From NCBI RefSeq assembly GCF_014656195.1, contig NZ_BNBY01000025.1, positions 62,001-126,000 on the forward strand: a DNA stretch of 64,000 nucleotides, in the 5' to 3' direction. This document shows, piece after piece, positions 44,260-53,016 of this stretch (the first letter of the stretch is position 1; every line of letters starts with the position of its first letter). Both the position numbers and the translations under genes were made by a program. The notes under the pieces are model-generated. The model was not told where the DNA came from and did not search any database. It worked only from the letters and a program-made list of their open reading frames with translations. The stretch is from Kitasatospora xanthocidica (lineage in GTDB: Bacteria; Actinomycetota; Actinomycetes; Streptomycetales; Streptomycetaceae).

Positions 44260-44865
44260 ATGAGTACTGATCCACATGCCGTCCGGAGGACCCTCGATCT
44301 GACCTGGGTCGAGTCCATGGGTGGTCCGCTGATCGTCGTCCCGGTGTCCGCACTGCATCACTGGGGTGGTTGCACCGAGGACGGCATGATCATCGGTGAC
44401 GGCGACCAGCCCGACGACTACGACCGGGCCTGCGAGGTCCAGGACCTGGCCGAGGTGATCGGCCTGCGCGGCCCCGGCGGCGTCACCGCGCTGGTGCTGG
44501 GCGACGAGCCCGCCACCACCTGCTACCTGCCCGAGCATAGGGCCTTCATGCGCTGGCTCGCCGCCGACTCCGACGCCGAGCTGCTCGCCGCCACCGAAGC
44601 CGTGCTGAACGACCCGGCGACGCCGTGGGAGGAGTACGGCCTCTGGGAGACCGACGGACCGGCGGTCCTCATGGACTCGGTCGAGGCCGGTGAGAGCCTC
44701 GGCACGCCTTACCCGGACGGCGGAGGCGAGCCGGACCAAGCCCCCGTCGACCTGCCCGCGGGACGCTGGAGAGTGCGCGCGTTCCACAGGAGCGGCGACT
44801 CCCCTTGGGTCAGCGTGGTCCAGCTCCTTCCGGAGGCCGACGTCCGGTCGACAACGACTCCTTGA
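44260..44865 (+). CDS. Imm21-family immunity protein
   Basis: 201 residues, ATG at 44260. WVESMGGPLIVVPVSALHHW, GGCTEDGMIIGDGDQPDDYD and ALVLGDEPATTCYLPEH, then FMRWLAADSDAEL are the characteristic blocks of Imm21, a family named for its association with polymorphic toxins. It would protect against a cognate toxin in the cytoplasm. No toxin gene is seen within several kilobases, so it is an orphan or has a self-regulating role. Confidence 0.82.
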   Translation: MSTDPHAVRRTLDLTWVESMGGPLIVVPVSALHHWGGCTEDGMIIGDGDQPDDYDRACEVQDLAEVIGLRGPGGVTALVLGDEPATTCYLPEHRAFMRWLAADSDAELLAATEAVLNDPATPWEEYGLWETDGPAVLMDSVEAGESLGTPYPDGGGEPDQAPVDLPAGRWRVRAFHRSGDSPWVSVVQLLPEADVRSTTTP

Positions 44866-44893
44866 CTCGAAAAACTCCGCCGCTCATCAGGTG

Positions 44894-45928
44894 TCATGGC
44901 CGGTGATACCCGCGCAGCCTGGGGCCACGGATCGCGGGCAGCCCGACCAGGGTGCCCGCGAAGGCGCCGCGGTGGGGTTCCAGGGGGTACCAGGGGCGGG
45001 ATAGCAGTGGGTAGTCGTCGCGCAGGACGCCCTCCGGGAGCCCCCCTGTGGCGGGCGTCGGCGAGGTCTCCCCGGGGCCGGCGAGGTACGCCCAGACCCC
45101 GCTGTCCAGCGGCACCACCGTCGCCTCTCGGTCGGGTGGGCGCCACGGCTCACCCGTGCCGGGGTGGCGCGGGACGAGGAGGACATCAGGGCGGGGACGG
45201 GGCTCGGGGATGCCCGGGCCGGCCAATCCCACCGAGCGGGGGGCAGGCCCGGGCGGAAGGTAGCGGGCCACGGCGTGGCCCAGCAGCTCGGCGACGGGGC
45301 CGGCGGCGAGGGTCACCGGCTGCTTCTCGGTGGCCGCCACGAGGTGGGCCAGCGCGACGCCGACCGCGGCCTCCCAGCGGCGGCTCCACGACCCGTCGGG
45401 TTCGACCGGCGGGACGCGGTGTTCGGCACGCTCCAGGTCCGCCCATCCGGGTGGCGGGCCGGCCGGGAGCCCCGAGGGACGGCGGACGACCGCGTCGGGC
45501 TCCAGCCACACCGTCTGCCACGAACCGCAGTCGTCGATCCGGGTCGCCGCGGCCCGCCCGCACCCCGCACAGGCCAGGTTGGGTCCGGCCCGGCCGTCCA
45601 CACCCCGGCAGTAGCCCTCGCACTTCTCCAGGATCAGAGTCATCGACCGGGAGTCACCGGGCGCGATGACGATCCTGCCCCGCGCGCCGAAGGAGACGGA
45701 GTACACCGGCGCGTACACCCCCTGCCGGGCAGCCGCTTCCTCTCCGACCTCCTGCCACAACCGCCAGGGCGGTCCGGTGGGCCGGGGCTCGACGGCGTAC
45801 GTCGCCGGCTCCATCAGCGGAGGATGCAGCTCCTCCCAGGCACCGTGGTGGGTGTGAACGGGGAGTGCGACCCGGGACACCGGCGCCGTCAGCTCGGTGC
45901 CGCACCCGGCACACGCGAACACGTCCAA
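44894..45928 (-). CDS. Hypothetical zinc-ribbon protein
   Basis: 344 residues. An N-terminal CAGCGTEL and a second pair with CRGV and CAGCGRAAATRIDDC suggest one or two zinc-binding sites in the first 140 residues. The C-terminal 150 residues are Pro/Gly-rich with DVLLVPRHPGTGEPW and WYPLEPHRGAFAG. The protein has the look of a widespread streptomycete hypothetical of unknown role. It is convergent with the Imm21 gene (28-bp gap). Confidence 0.75.
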   Translation of the reverse strand: MDVFACAGCGTELTAPVSRVALPVHTHHGAWEELHPPLMEPATYAVEPRPTGPPWRLWQEVGEEAAARQGVYAPVYSVSFGARGRIVIAPGDSRSMTLILEKCEGYCRGVDGRAGPNLACAGCGRAAATRIDDCGSWQTVWLEPDAVVRRPSGLPAGPPPGWADLERAEHRVPPVEPDGSWSRRWEAAVGVALAHLVAATEKQPVTLAAGPVAELLGHAVARYLPPGPAPRSVGLAGPGIPEPRPRPDVLLVPRHPGTGEPWRPPDREATVVPLDSGVWAYLAGPGETSPTPATGGLPEGVLRDDYPLLSRPWYPLEPHRGAFAGTLVGLPAIRGPRLRGYHRP

Positions 45929-46417
45929 ACAAGCTCCCCTCGTTGCGGTTCCCGGGATTGTGCCTCGCTCGCGGCGGAGGATCCATCGGATTTCGCAACG
46001 GCTCCAGGGCGTCCGGGGGCTTCCGTGGGCGCCTCATCCCCGGGTTGACGACGGGTCGGTACCGCCCGGATCGACGAACGCCCCGGGCCGCGGCACCAGG
46101 TGGCGACTTCGAGGTCATGCGGGGTCATTCAGTCGCGGGTCGGCCCCCGCGGGTACGGGGAGAACTCGCCGCACCTCCCCACCCCGCTGGGGCCCGTTCA
46201 CCTCATCTCCGGGACAGCCCGCACCTGCTGCGCAGCCTGCCGATGGACGGGCGGCGCAGCAGGGTGGGGAGGGTTCTTCGAGGGCGCGCGGGCGCTGTGT
46301 CCGCCGATGCGTTGGAGCACGGTGTGACGAATGACCAGGCTGGGCCGCCCCCCGGTGTTCCGAGGCCCGGCCCAGGACCCGTGGCCAGACCCCGCCCGAC
46401 CCGGAATGGGCCAGAGA
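45929..46417. other. Intergenic region with one lone CRISPR-like repeat
   Basis: About 490 bases with no supported gene. A single degenerate repeat lies at 46138-46165. Confidence 0.5.
46138..46165 (-). repeat. Solitary degenerate CRISPR repeat
   Basis: GGTCGGCCCCCGCGGGTACG followed by GGGAGAAC keeps the core of the CRISPR repeat, in the same orientation as the arrays, with no partner at plus or minus 61 bp. It is probably the last remnant of a lost array. Confidence 0.6.
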
Positions 46418-46678
46418 TCAAGAGGCGGGAGGCGGTGTGACCTGGCAGATGACGACGAGCTTCAGGCGCGGGACGACGTAGTAGGCGAGCAGGCCTCCGG
46501 CGACGTCGAGGTAGCGCATCGGCTCGCCGCTGCCCTGGTAGGTGGTGCCGTCCAGGTAGAGCGCCGCGGAAGCGCGGACGAGTTCCGCAGCCCGCTGCTC
46601 GACGGAGGCAAGGAATTCAGCCGGGGCTCCGGCCGTGACGTGCTGCTCACTGGGGAGGTACTCCCAGCTCCAGGTCAC
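46418..46678 (-). CDS. Small toxin-like protein, RelE-fold candidate
   Basis: 86 residues from a GTG overlapping the stop of the DUF6247-like gene (GTGA). The pattern FLASVEQRAAELVRASAAL, then MRYLDVAGGLLAYYVVPRLK and VVICQVTP (two helices followed by a three-strand sheet) resembles RelE/ParE-like mRNA interferases, though the catalytic basic residues are not obvious. Two-gene coupling with an antitoxin-like protein supports a toxin-antitoxin role. An inactive relative is also possible. Confidence 0.6.
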   Translation of the reverse strand: MTWSWEYLPSEQHVTAGAPAEFLASVEQRAAELVRASAALYLDGTTYQGSGEPMRYLDVAGGLLAYYVVPRLKLVVICQVTPPPAS

Positions 46679-47025
46679 GCGTTCACCGCAGTGTAGGCGG
46701 CGCGGTAGAGCTCGGCGACGGTGGCGGCGTGCTCACGGCACTCGGCGACGGTCGCGGCATGGTTCGCGAGATAGTTCGCCCGGTGGTAGGCCCGGGCGGT
46801 GTCCGGAAGGCGCTCGATCTCGACAACGGCGGCCCAGTGCGCGACGAACGAGCGGATCGGCTGCACGCTCCCGGTCTCGATGGCCTCGGCCATGGCCCTC
46901 GTCTGCCCGTCGATCATCTCCGGGAGGCGATCCGCGGCGACGACGGCCAGGGCGGCCTTGAGCGCGGCCGGACTCCGGTCGGGCCGGGGGATCAGCTCGA
47001 TCCCGTCGTGCGCGGGCTGGCTCAT
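46675..47025 (-). CDS. DUF6247-like protein, probable antitoxin
   Basis: 116 residues, ATG at 47025 with a GAGGAGAGGAG site. LIPRPDRSPAALKAALAVV, RLPEMIDGQTRAMAEAIETG and PIRSFVAHWAAVVEIERLPD are the blocks of the DUF6247-type family, which I recall upstream of small RelE-like genes in streptomycetes. It is helical and acidic. The gene starts only 25 nt from the trailer repeat of the 23-repeat CRISPR array and is in the direction of array transcription. Confidence 0.7.
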   Translation of the reverse strand: MSQPAHDGIELIPRPDRSPAALKAALAVVAADRLPEMIDGQTRAMAEAIETGSVQPIRSFVAHWAAVVEIERLPDTARAYHRANYLANHAATVAECREHAATVAELYRAAYTAVNA

Positions 47026-47050
47026 GGCAGCGCTCCTCTCCTCGGTGCTC

Positions 47051-48420
47051 CGGCTGCCCCCGCGCGTGCGGGGAGGACCTCCACGGCCCCATGATGCCCG
47101 AGACTCAGGGCGGCTGAGCCCCGTAGGTGCGGGGAGGACGTCGACCTCAACGCCTACCTCCTCCAGGAGGGCGGCTGACCCCCGCCGGTGCGGGGAGGAC
47201 GAGGCCGTGCAGTGGTGGCAGGACCACGGCCGCGGCTGACCCCCGCGAGTGCGGGGAGGACGCAGAGGTCGACGAAGCCATAGACCGCATCACCGGCTGA
47301 CCCCCGCGAGTGCGGGGAGGACCCCTCCCCTGCTCCCGCCACCCAGATCGAATGCGGCTGACCCCCGCGAGTGCGGGGAGGACTTCCAAATTGGACTACC
47401 CATGGTGTCCTTGATCGGCTGACCCCCGCGAGTGCGGGAAGGACCGCCGCCGTGACGCCTGGGACGTGCTCAAGGTCGGCTGACCCCCGCAGGTGCGGGG
47501 AGGACCCCGAACAGGTCGACTACCGGCTCTCCCGCGACGGCTGACCCCCGCAGGTGCGGGGAGGACGGCGGTGGCGGTCATGGCGCTGGCCTCTCTGGCG
47601 GCTGACCCCCGCAGGTGCGGGGAGGACGAGACCGACGTCCTCGGCCCGCTGCTGGCCTGCGGCTGACCCCCGCAGGTGCGGGGAGGACAGGAGCAGGCCG
47701 TCGAGCAGATGATCGCGAACCGGCTGACCCCCGCAGGTGCGGGGAGGACGCGCCGATGTCCGACCGGTTGATCTTCTTCAGCGGCTGACCCCCGCAGGTG
47801 CGGGGAGGAGGCCGGCGGGGTGATCCCGTCGTCCTTGAGCACCGGCTGACCCCCGCAGGTGCGGGGAGGACGGCGGTGCGATCCTGTTCATGCGCGTTCC
47901 CACCGGCTGACCCCCGCAGGTGCGGGGAGGACGGAACCGGCCCGGACGCCGGAAACTGCAACAGTGGCTGACCCCCGCAGGTGCGGGGAGGACAAATAGA
48001 GGTTGCCGAAGGCTGGCCCTGTGCGCGGCTGACCCCCGCAGGTGCGGGGAGGACTTTCCACCGGGATGTAAAGCAGGAAACCGAAGTGGCTGACCCCCGC
48101 AGGTGCGGGGAGGACGGTCACGGACATGGTGCAGTTCCCCCTTGCAGCGGCTGACCCCCGCAGGTGCGGGGAGGACGAACGTTCCAGCAGCTCGAACGTG
48201 AACTGCGTCGGCTGACCCCCGCAGGTGCGGGGAGGACCCGCCCCGCAGCCTCCGCGCCATGGAGGCTCGCGGCTGACCCCCGCAGGTGCGGGGAGGACGA
48301 TCCGCCCGGTCTACCCGGCCGCGTCACCACCGGCTGACCCCCGCAGGTGCGGGGAGGACGCCAGGTCAGGCAGGTACCGAGCCGAGTAGCGCGGCTGACC
48401 CCCGCAGGTGCGGGGAGGAC
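47051..48420 (-). CRISPR. Main CRISPR array, 23 repeats
   Basis: Twenty-three repeats, starting at 47051, 47111, 47172, 47233 and then every 61 bp to 48392, enclose 22 spacers of 32 nt. The consensus on the plus strand is CGGCTGACCCCCGCAGGTGC then GGGGAGGAC. Repeats at 47233-47416 carry GCGAGTGC and all from 47477 up carry GCAGGTGC. The three at the low end are the most variable, so this is the trailer end and the leader lies after 48420. Type I-E-like by repeat form and length. Spacers show no obvious duplicates by eye. Confidence 0.98.
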
Positions 48421-48520
48421 ACTTCGCGACCTGGGGCGATGTGGTGGCTTTGCCATTTCTTTTCCAGTTGGCGTACTGGCATCGAGGTCTCAACGAGGCG
48501 TGCGGGCTGTTGAGGTGTCA
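48421..48520 (-). promoter_or_regulatory. CRISPR leader of the main array
   Basis: The first 45 bases resemble the flank of the array at 9963-10356 (shared ACTT, GACCTG, GGCTTTGC, TTTCTT). The T-rich section TTTGCCATTTCTTTTCC stands out from the local GC-rich DNA and should hold the promoter and integration signals for minus-strand crRNA transcription. Confidence 0.7.
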
Positions 48521-48756
48521 AAGGGCTCCAGAGAAGCATCCCATGTGCCTGTGCCGTGCAAGGGAGCACCTGTGAAGGTTGCTATGCGCCGAATCTCGGG
48601 TCCGAGGCGGTGGCCTCAGTCGCTGGCCGGGCCCAAATGGGCGGTCCGCCGTAGCGGTATCCGGCGGCGGCGCGCAGTCGTACATTGCTGCAGCGGCGGT
48701 GGCCTTCGTCCGTGAGGGCAGCGGGCCGTGGCGCCGACGTGGGGAGATAGGCCTCG
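48521..48756. other. No recognisable gene
   Basis: Shadow frames only, between the CRISPR leader and the end of the dehydrogenase gene. Confidence 0.45.
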
Positions 48757-49845
48757 TCAGCGAGCCGGTGGCGTGAGGGCGGTGCGGTCGAACGGGCCAC
48801 CGTGTGAGGCGGCGTACGCGACGGCGTCGTTGACGGCGTCGAGGCCGAACGACCGGACCTGTTCGAGGGCGAGGTCCAGGGTGCCCGCGGCGAGGAGCCG
48901 GATGAGGCCGACGTTCGCCGTACGCGGGTACATCCACTGGCCGCGCACGGTGATCGAGTTGCGCATGATCCACGGGTACGGGAGTGCGAGGTCGTCGCCG
49001 CCGAGCATGCCGACGCCGCCCATGAGGACGACGCGGCCGTACTCGCGCACGGTCATGGCCGCCGTGCGCGCCGCCGAGCTGGGTGCGCTCGGCGGTAGCA
49101 GGTCGATCACCATGTCGATCGGGCCGTCGCCCGCCGCGGACATCGCCGCGCGGTCGCCGGCCTCGTCCCCGGTGAGCGGGACCGGGCGCACCCGCGGACC
49201 GAACCGGTCGGCGAGGAGGTCGAGCGCGGCCCGGTTGCGGCCCGGGGCGACCACACGGCCCGCCCCCATGGCGAGCGCGACCGCGACCGCACTGCTGCCG
49301 AGGTTGCCGGTGGCCCCGCTGACGAGCAGCGTCTCACCGGCCGCGAGCCCGCCGGCCAGCAGCCCGCCGTAGGGGATGAGGTGCACGCCGAGCGCGGCCC
49401 AGCGCGCCGGGTCGTCCCCCGCCGCCGCGGGCAGCGGGAACACGTTCTCCGTCGGGACCCGCATGAGCTCGGCGAACGACCCGTCGTGCAGGTACCGGGC
49501 GAGCCGCGCGCCGCCCTCGCCGCGCGAGCTCCAGCCCTGGAGCGTGATGTCGGGCGTCAGGGCGTCGTCCCGCGACCGCACCGTGCAGTCGCACCACACC
49601 AGATCGCCGGGGCGCAGCCGGGTGGCGTCCGGGCCCGCGTGGACGACCCGTCCCACACCGCCGATCCCGGGCACGACGGGCGGGACCAGGGGGTAGTTCC
49701 GCTCGCCGCTGAAGACCTCGGCCGCGTACGGGGCCACGCAGGTGGCGAGCACCTCGACCACCACCTCGCCGCCGCCCGGCTCGGGGTCGGGCACCTCCCG
49801 CACCGTGAGCGGCGCACCGAACCGCGTCAGAACCGCTGCTCGCAC
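48757..49845 (-). CDS. Zinc-type alcohol dehydrogenase/quinone oxidoreductase (MDR family)
   Basis: 362 residues from a GTG at 49845 with CAGGGAGGTC upstream. The GroES-like half has LTVREVPDPEPGGGEVVVEV and VVPGIGGVGRVVHAG. The Rossmann half has LLVSGATGNLGSSAVAVALA for NAD(P)H binding. A catalytic-zinc Cys/His set is not clear (VAPYAAEVFSGE replaces the usual CGSD), so a quinone-reductase-like or zinc-free MDR enzyme is likely. It is divergent from a LysR regulator 102 bp away, presumably its controller. Confidence 0.87.
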   Translation of the reverse strand: MRAAVLTRFGAPLTVREVPDPEPGGGEVVVEVLATCVAPYAAEVFSGERNYPLVPPVVPGIGGVGRVVHAGPDATRLRPGDLVWCDCTVRSRDDALTPDITLQGWSSRGEGGARLARYLHDGSFAELMRVPTENVFPLPAAAGDDPARWAALGVHLIPYGGLLAGGLAAGETLLVSGATGNLGSSAVAVALAMGAGRVVAPGRNRAALDLLADRFGPRVRPVPLTGDEAGDRAAMSAAGDGPIDMVIDLLPPSAPSSAARTAAMTVREYGRVVLMGGVGMLGGDDLALPYPWIMRNSITVRGQWMYPRTANVGLIRLLAAGTLDLALEQVRSFGLDAVNDAVAYAASHGGPFDRTALTPPAR

Positions 49846-49947
49846 GTGATGACCTCCCTGTCCGTCCCTGTTCCTCGCGATCGACAGTAGGAGCCCGGCG
49901 GGCATGCGGGAAGCGACGATCCCTCAACCCTGGTATGCCTATGGCGC

Positions 49948-50841
49948 ATGGACATCTCCAGCACGGGCCTGCGCGTCCTGCGACAGATCGCCGAGTCCGG
50001 CAGCTTCACCGCGGCAGCCGTCCGGCTCGGCTACACCCAGTCGGCCGTCTCACGCCAAGCCGCCGCCCTCGAACGCAGCGCCGGCACCACCCTGTTCGAA
50101 CGCCGTCCCGACGGAGTACGGCTCACCCCCGCCGGCCTGATCCTGCTGCGCCACGCCCACACGATCCTGGCCTGCCTGACCGCGGCCGAGCGCGACCTCA
50201 CCGGCACCGGCCCGCGGACCGAACCGGTGCGGCTCGGGCTGTTCCTGAGCGCGGGCGCGGCCCTCCTGCCTCCCACGCTCACCCGCCTCGCGGCGACCGA
50301 CCCGCAGATCGCGGTCACGACGACCGAGGGCACCACACCCGCCCTGACCCGGGCACTGCGCGCGGGATCGATCGACCTCGCCGTGCTGACGTCCCGCCCG
50401 CCCCACCGGCCCTTGGACGGCGAGTCGCCGCGCCTGCACGTCGAGACCATCGCGGACACCGAACTGGTCGTGGCGGCGCCGTCGACCGGAGCGTTCGCCG
50501 GCCGCACCACGGTGCACGTCGACGAACTGGTCGACGCCCCGTGGATCGCCACCCCGGCGTCGAACTCCGAACCGCTGCTGGGCGTCTGGCCCGGCCTGCC
50601 CGGACGGCCGCACATCGTCCACAGCGCGCGCGACTGGCTGACCAAGCTCCAGCTGGTCGCCGGCGGCTTCGGGGTGACGACGGTGCCCTCCCGGCTCTCG
50701 CCGGTACTGCCGCCCGGGGTGAGCCTGCTGCGCGTTGAGGGCGCGCCTCCCGAGATCCGCCGGGTCCTCGTGGCGCGCCTGCCCGGCCGCCCGACCCCGG
50801 CGGTCACGGCCGTCACCCGAGCGATCGCCTCGACCGCCTGA
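49948..50841 (+). CDS. LysR-family transcriptional regulator
   Basis: 297 residues, the usual LysR size. The N-terminal winged helix-turn-helix is complete (LRQIAESGSFTAAAVRLGYT, QSAVSRQAAALE, GTTLFERRPDGVRLTPAG). The effector-binding domain follows from residue 90. Its divergent placement to the MDR dehydrogenase, with 102 bp between starts, is the classical LysR arrangement. Confidence 0.92.
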   Translation: MDISSTGLRVLRQIAESGSFTAAAVRLGYTQSAVSRQAAALERSAGTTLFERRPDGVRLTPAGLILLRHAHTILACLTAAERDLTGTGPRTEPVRLGLFLSAGAALLPPTLTRLAATDPQIAVTTTEGTTPALTRALRAGSIDLAVLTSRPPHRPLDGESPRLHVETIADTELVVAAPSTGAFAGRTTVHVDELVDAPWIATPASNSEPLLGVWPGLPGRPHIVHSARDWLTKLQLVAGGFGVTTVPSRLSPVLPPGVSLLRVEGAPPEIRRVLVARLPGRPTPAVTAVTRAIASTA

Positions 50842-51013
50842 GAACGTGCCGTTCGACGGGTCGTCATCAACCGAAGCCGAGGAAGGGTCGAGCCGGACGC
50901 GGAACGTGACTGACGGGTTCGCTGTTCGCCCGGCCCCGGCCCCGGCCGTGGCCGTGGCCATCGACGGGTAACCGGGACCGGGCGGTGACGGTGGCGGTCG
51001 GCATGATGCCGGC

Positions 51014-51727
51014 GTGACGAACCTGAATCCGAACCGGATCCCGGGCTACGAGAGTGGCCTCCTCGCCGATCTTCCCGACCTGCTCGACGACCCGTTGTTC
51101 TGGCCGCGGCACCTCTATTCCTGCGCGCAGGGCGAGGAGAGGGAGGAACTCCTCTTCGGCGCCGACTACGACGCGGCCCTGGACTTCCACGACCGGATGC
51201 TCGGACACCCGCACTGGCCCGTCTTCACCGTCCCGGTCGCCGCGGGCTGCCGTCTGCACATCGTCTACCGCAACCTCCCGGACGACGCGGGCACCGACTA
51301 CCTCCTGCACCACCCGGACTGGGACCGTGCCGAACTGCTCGCCAGCGACGACGGTCACTTCATGGGCCCCGCTCTGTCCTGGTCCGAGCTGACGGCGGCA
51401 GCGGACAACGGCCTGGCAGGCGGATCCACCGCCGACCCCCACGCCCGCCTGCTGCTCCTACTGCCCGCGTTCGGGGACACGGCTGTGCCGGACGGGGCGG
51501 TGGGGCGTCTGACCGCGGCGCTGCTGGCGCGCACCGCGGTCGAAGACCCCGAACGCCTCGCGGCTGCGATGCTGGAAGATCAGGGGCCGTGCGGGCGGGT
51601 GCGCTGGAGCGCGACCCGGCACGGTTTCCCGATCAACGACGGCGGCCACGCGTACCGGAACCCGGCCAACGACTTTTCCCTCCCGGCGGATCGCCTCGGC
51701 CGGGTGGCTGCGGCGCTGGCCTCCTGA
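51014..51727 (+). CDS. Hypothetical streptomycete protein
   Basis: 237 residues from a GTG at 51014 with CATGAT six bases upstream, suggesting leaderless transcription. It is soluble, with LPDLLDDPLFWPRHLYSCA, GCRLHIVYRNLPDDAGTDYL and HHPDWDRAELLASDDGHFMG. This is a pattern I associate with conserved streptomycete proteins of unknown function near immunity genes. No catalytic motif is seen. Confidence 0.72.
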   Translation: MTNLNPNRIPGYESGLLADLPDLLDDPLFWPRHLYSCAQGEEREELLFGADYDAALDFHDRMLGHPHWPVFTVPVAAGCRLHIVYRNLPDDAGTDYLLHHPDWDRAELLASDDGHFMGPALSWSELTAAADNGLAGGSTADPHARLLLLLPAFGDTAVPDGAVGRLTAALLARTAVEDPERLAAAMLEDQGPCGRVRWSATRHGFPINDGGHAYRNPANDFSLPADRLGRVAAALAS

Positions 51728-52247
51728 GGGCTGCGTCGAACCCGCCGTTGTGACGCCGGCCCCGAACGCCGGGTCGGCCGGCCACCGGTCGCCGGGTCTC
51801 GCCCTGCGCCACGACCTGCGGATCAGGAGGCCAGACGGCCCGTCGACCTGTCCGCCACAGAGGCGTCGGTACCGCGACGTGAGCGCACAGGGCTCGGACA
51901 CAGGACCGCCCCTCGCGGACGCAGAGAGAACTGTGACCACGTCCCGCACCGAAGGCGGCTACGCCGGCTGGACTCCGCAGGCGTGGAGAGACCCCCGCGA
52001 CCCGGGGCGCGGACGGATCGGCGAACGCGATGCGGCGCGCAGGACGGATGCGTCTGCCCCTCGGATGGGAGCGGACAGCCGGAACCACACTCCCCCGGGG
52101 CGCACGCCGACACCGAGACCGCGACCAGCCCCGCGTCGGCCGTCCGGCGCTTGCCCGCACCGTCGGCCCCACGCCCCCGCCCTTCCCCTCGCCGCAGAGC
52201 CGTGGATCAGAGCAGGCCCGGCGACCCGGTACCACCGACCGGCCAGG
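51728..52247. other. No recognisable gene
   Basis: 520 bases holding only Arg/Pro-rich shadow frames. The stretch lies downstream of the two flanking genes, which converge on it. Confidence 0.45.
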
Positions 52248-52955
52248 TCAGTTCCGCCGACCGTCGCGGGGCGCGGGGACGCGGGGCAGGACGTTCCACA
52301 GGGGCCGTCCGTCGGCGGCCCAGCGGGCGAGGGCGGTGCGGTCGACGAGGTGGATGCCCTGCTCGTTCCCCCAGCGGTGGGCCTCGCGGGAGAAGCGGCC
52401 GTTGGTCACGACGACGGCGACCTGGGCGCGGTGGGCGCGCTGGTAGGTTCCGGCGAGCGCGTACAGGACGCCGACTCCCACCGGCTTTCCGCCGACCGGG
52501 TCCCGCTTGTGCTTGCACTGGACGGCCCAGCGCCGCCCCGTCGGGTCCTCGGCGAGCACGTCGACGCTCTGGTCGTTGGCCCGCCCGACCTTGCGCGCGC
52601 GGCAGCCGTCGCGTTCCAGCAGGTCGCGCACCGCGAACTCGAACGCGTCCGGCGTCATGTGATCGATCCCGCCCGGACCGCTGAGTGCCAGCCGCAGCCG
52701 GGCGGCGCGCAGCCGGTGCTCGCGGGCGGCCAGGGCCCGGTTCCGCAGAACGGCCAGGGCGACGCCGCCGGCCACGAGGGCGGCGGCGACCGGGATCCAC
52801 CAGTTCGCGGCCAGCCACCGCAGGACGGTGGCCGCCGCACTGAACGCCAGGAGCGCCAGGAGCGCCAGGAGTCCGTAGACGAGCCAGGTGGCGTCGTCGC
52901 GCCGGGCGGGCCCGCGCCCACGGCGCCCGCGTGCCGGCGGCCTGCGGCTAGCCAT
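52248..52955 (-). CDS. Membrane-anchored Mrr-type restriction endonuclease-like protein
   Basis: 235 residues. Two membrane helices (residues 25-45 and 53-70) are followed by a Mrr-like catalytic domain. MTPDAFEFAVRDLLERDG is the typical N-terminal helix, QSVDVLAEDPTG the catalytic Asp, and RWAVQCKHKR the QxK of the PD-(D/E)xK fold. FSREAHRWGNEQGIHLVDR completes it. Membrane-tethered Mrr-like nucleases are proposed to attack foreign DNA on entry. A small membrane gene lies 61 nt upstream in the same direction. Confidence 0.85.
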   Translation of the reverse strand: MASRRPPARGRRGRGPARRDDATWLVYGLLALLALLAFSAAATVLRWLAANWWIPVAAALVAGGVALAVLRNRALAAREHRLRAARLRLALSGPGGIDHMTPDAFEFAVRDLLERDGCRARKVGRANDQSVDVLAEDPTGRRWAVQCKHKRDPVGGKPVGVGVLYALAGTYQRAHRAQVAVVVTNGRFSREAHRWGNEQGIHLVDRTALARWAADGRPLWNVLPRVPAPRDGRRN

Positions 52956-53016
52956 GCGCTGCTCCGGGGCTGATCACGTCGGTGTCCTTTCCGTGGGGAC
53001 TGTCGCGCAGGCCGGG

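Noticed and set aside
47147..48456. Repetitive proteins with LPAPAGVSR or PPRTCGGQP units
   Set aside because: These are translations of the CRISPR repeat itself, not genes. The same applies to frames over the other arrays.
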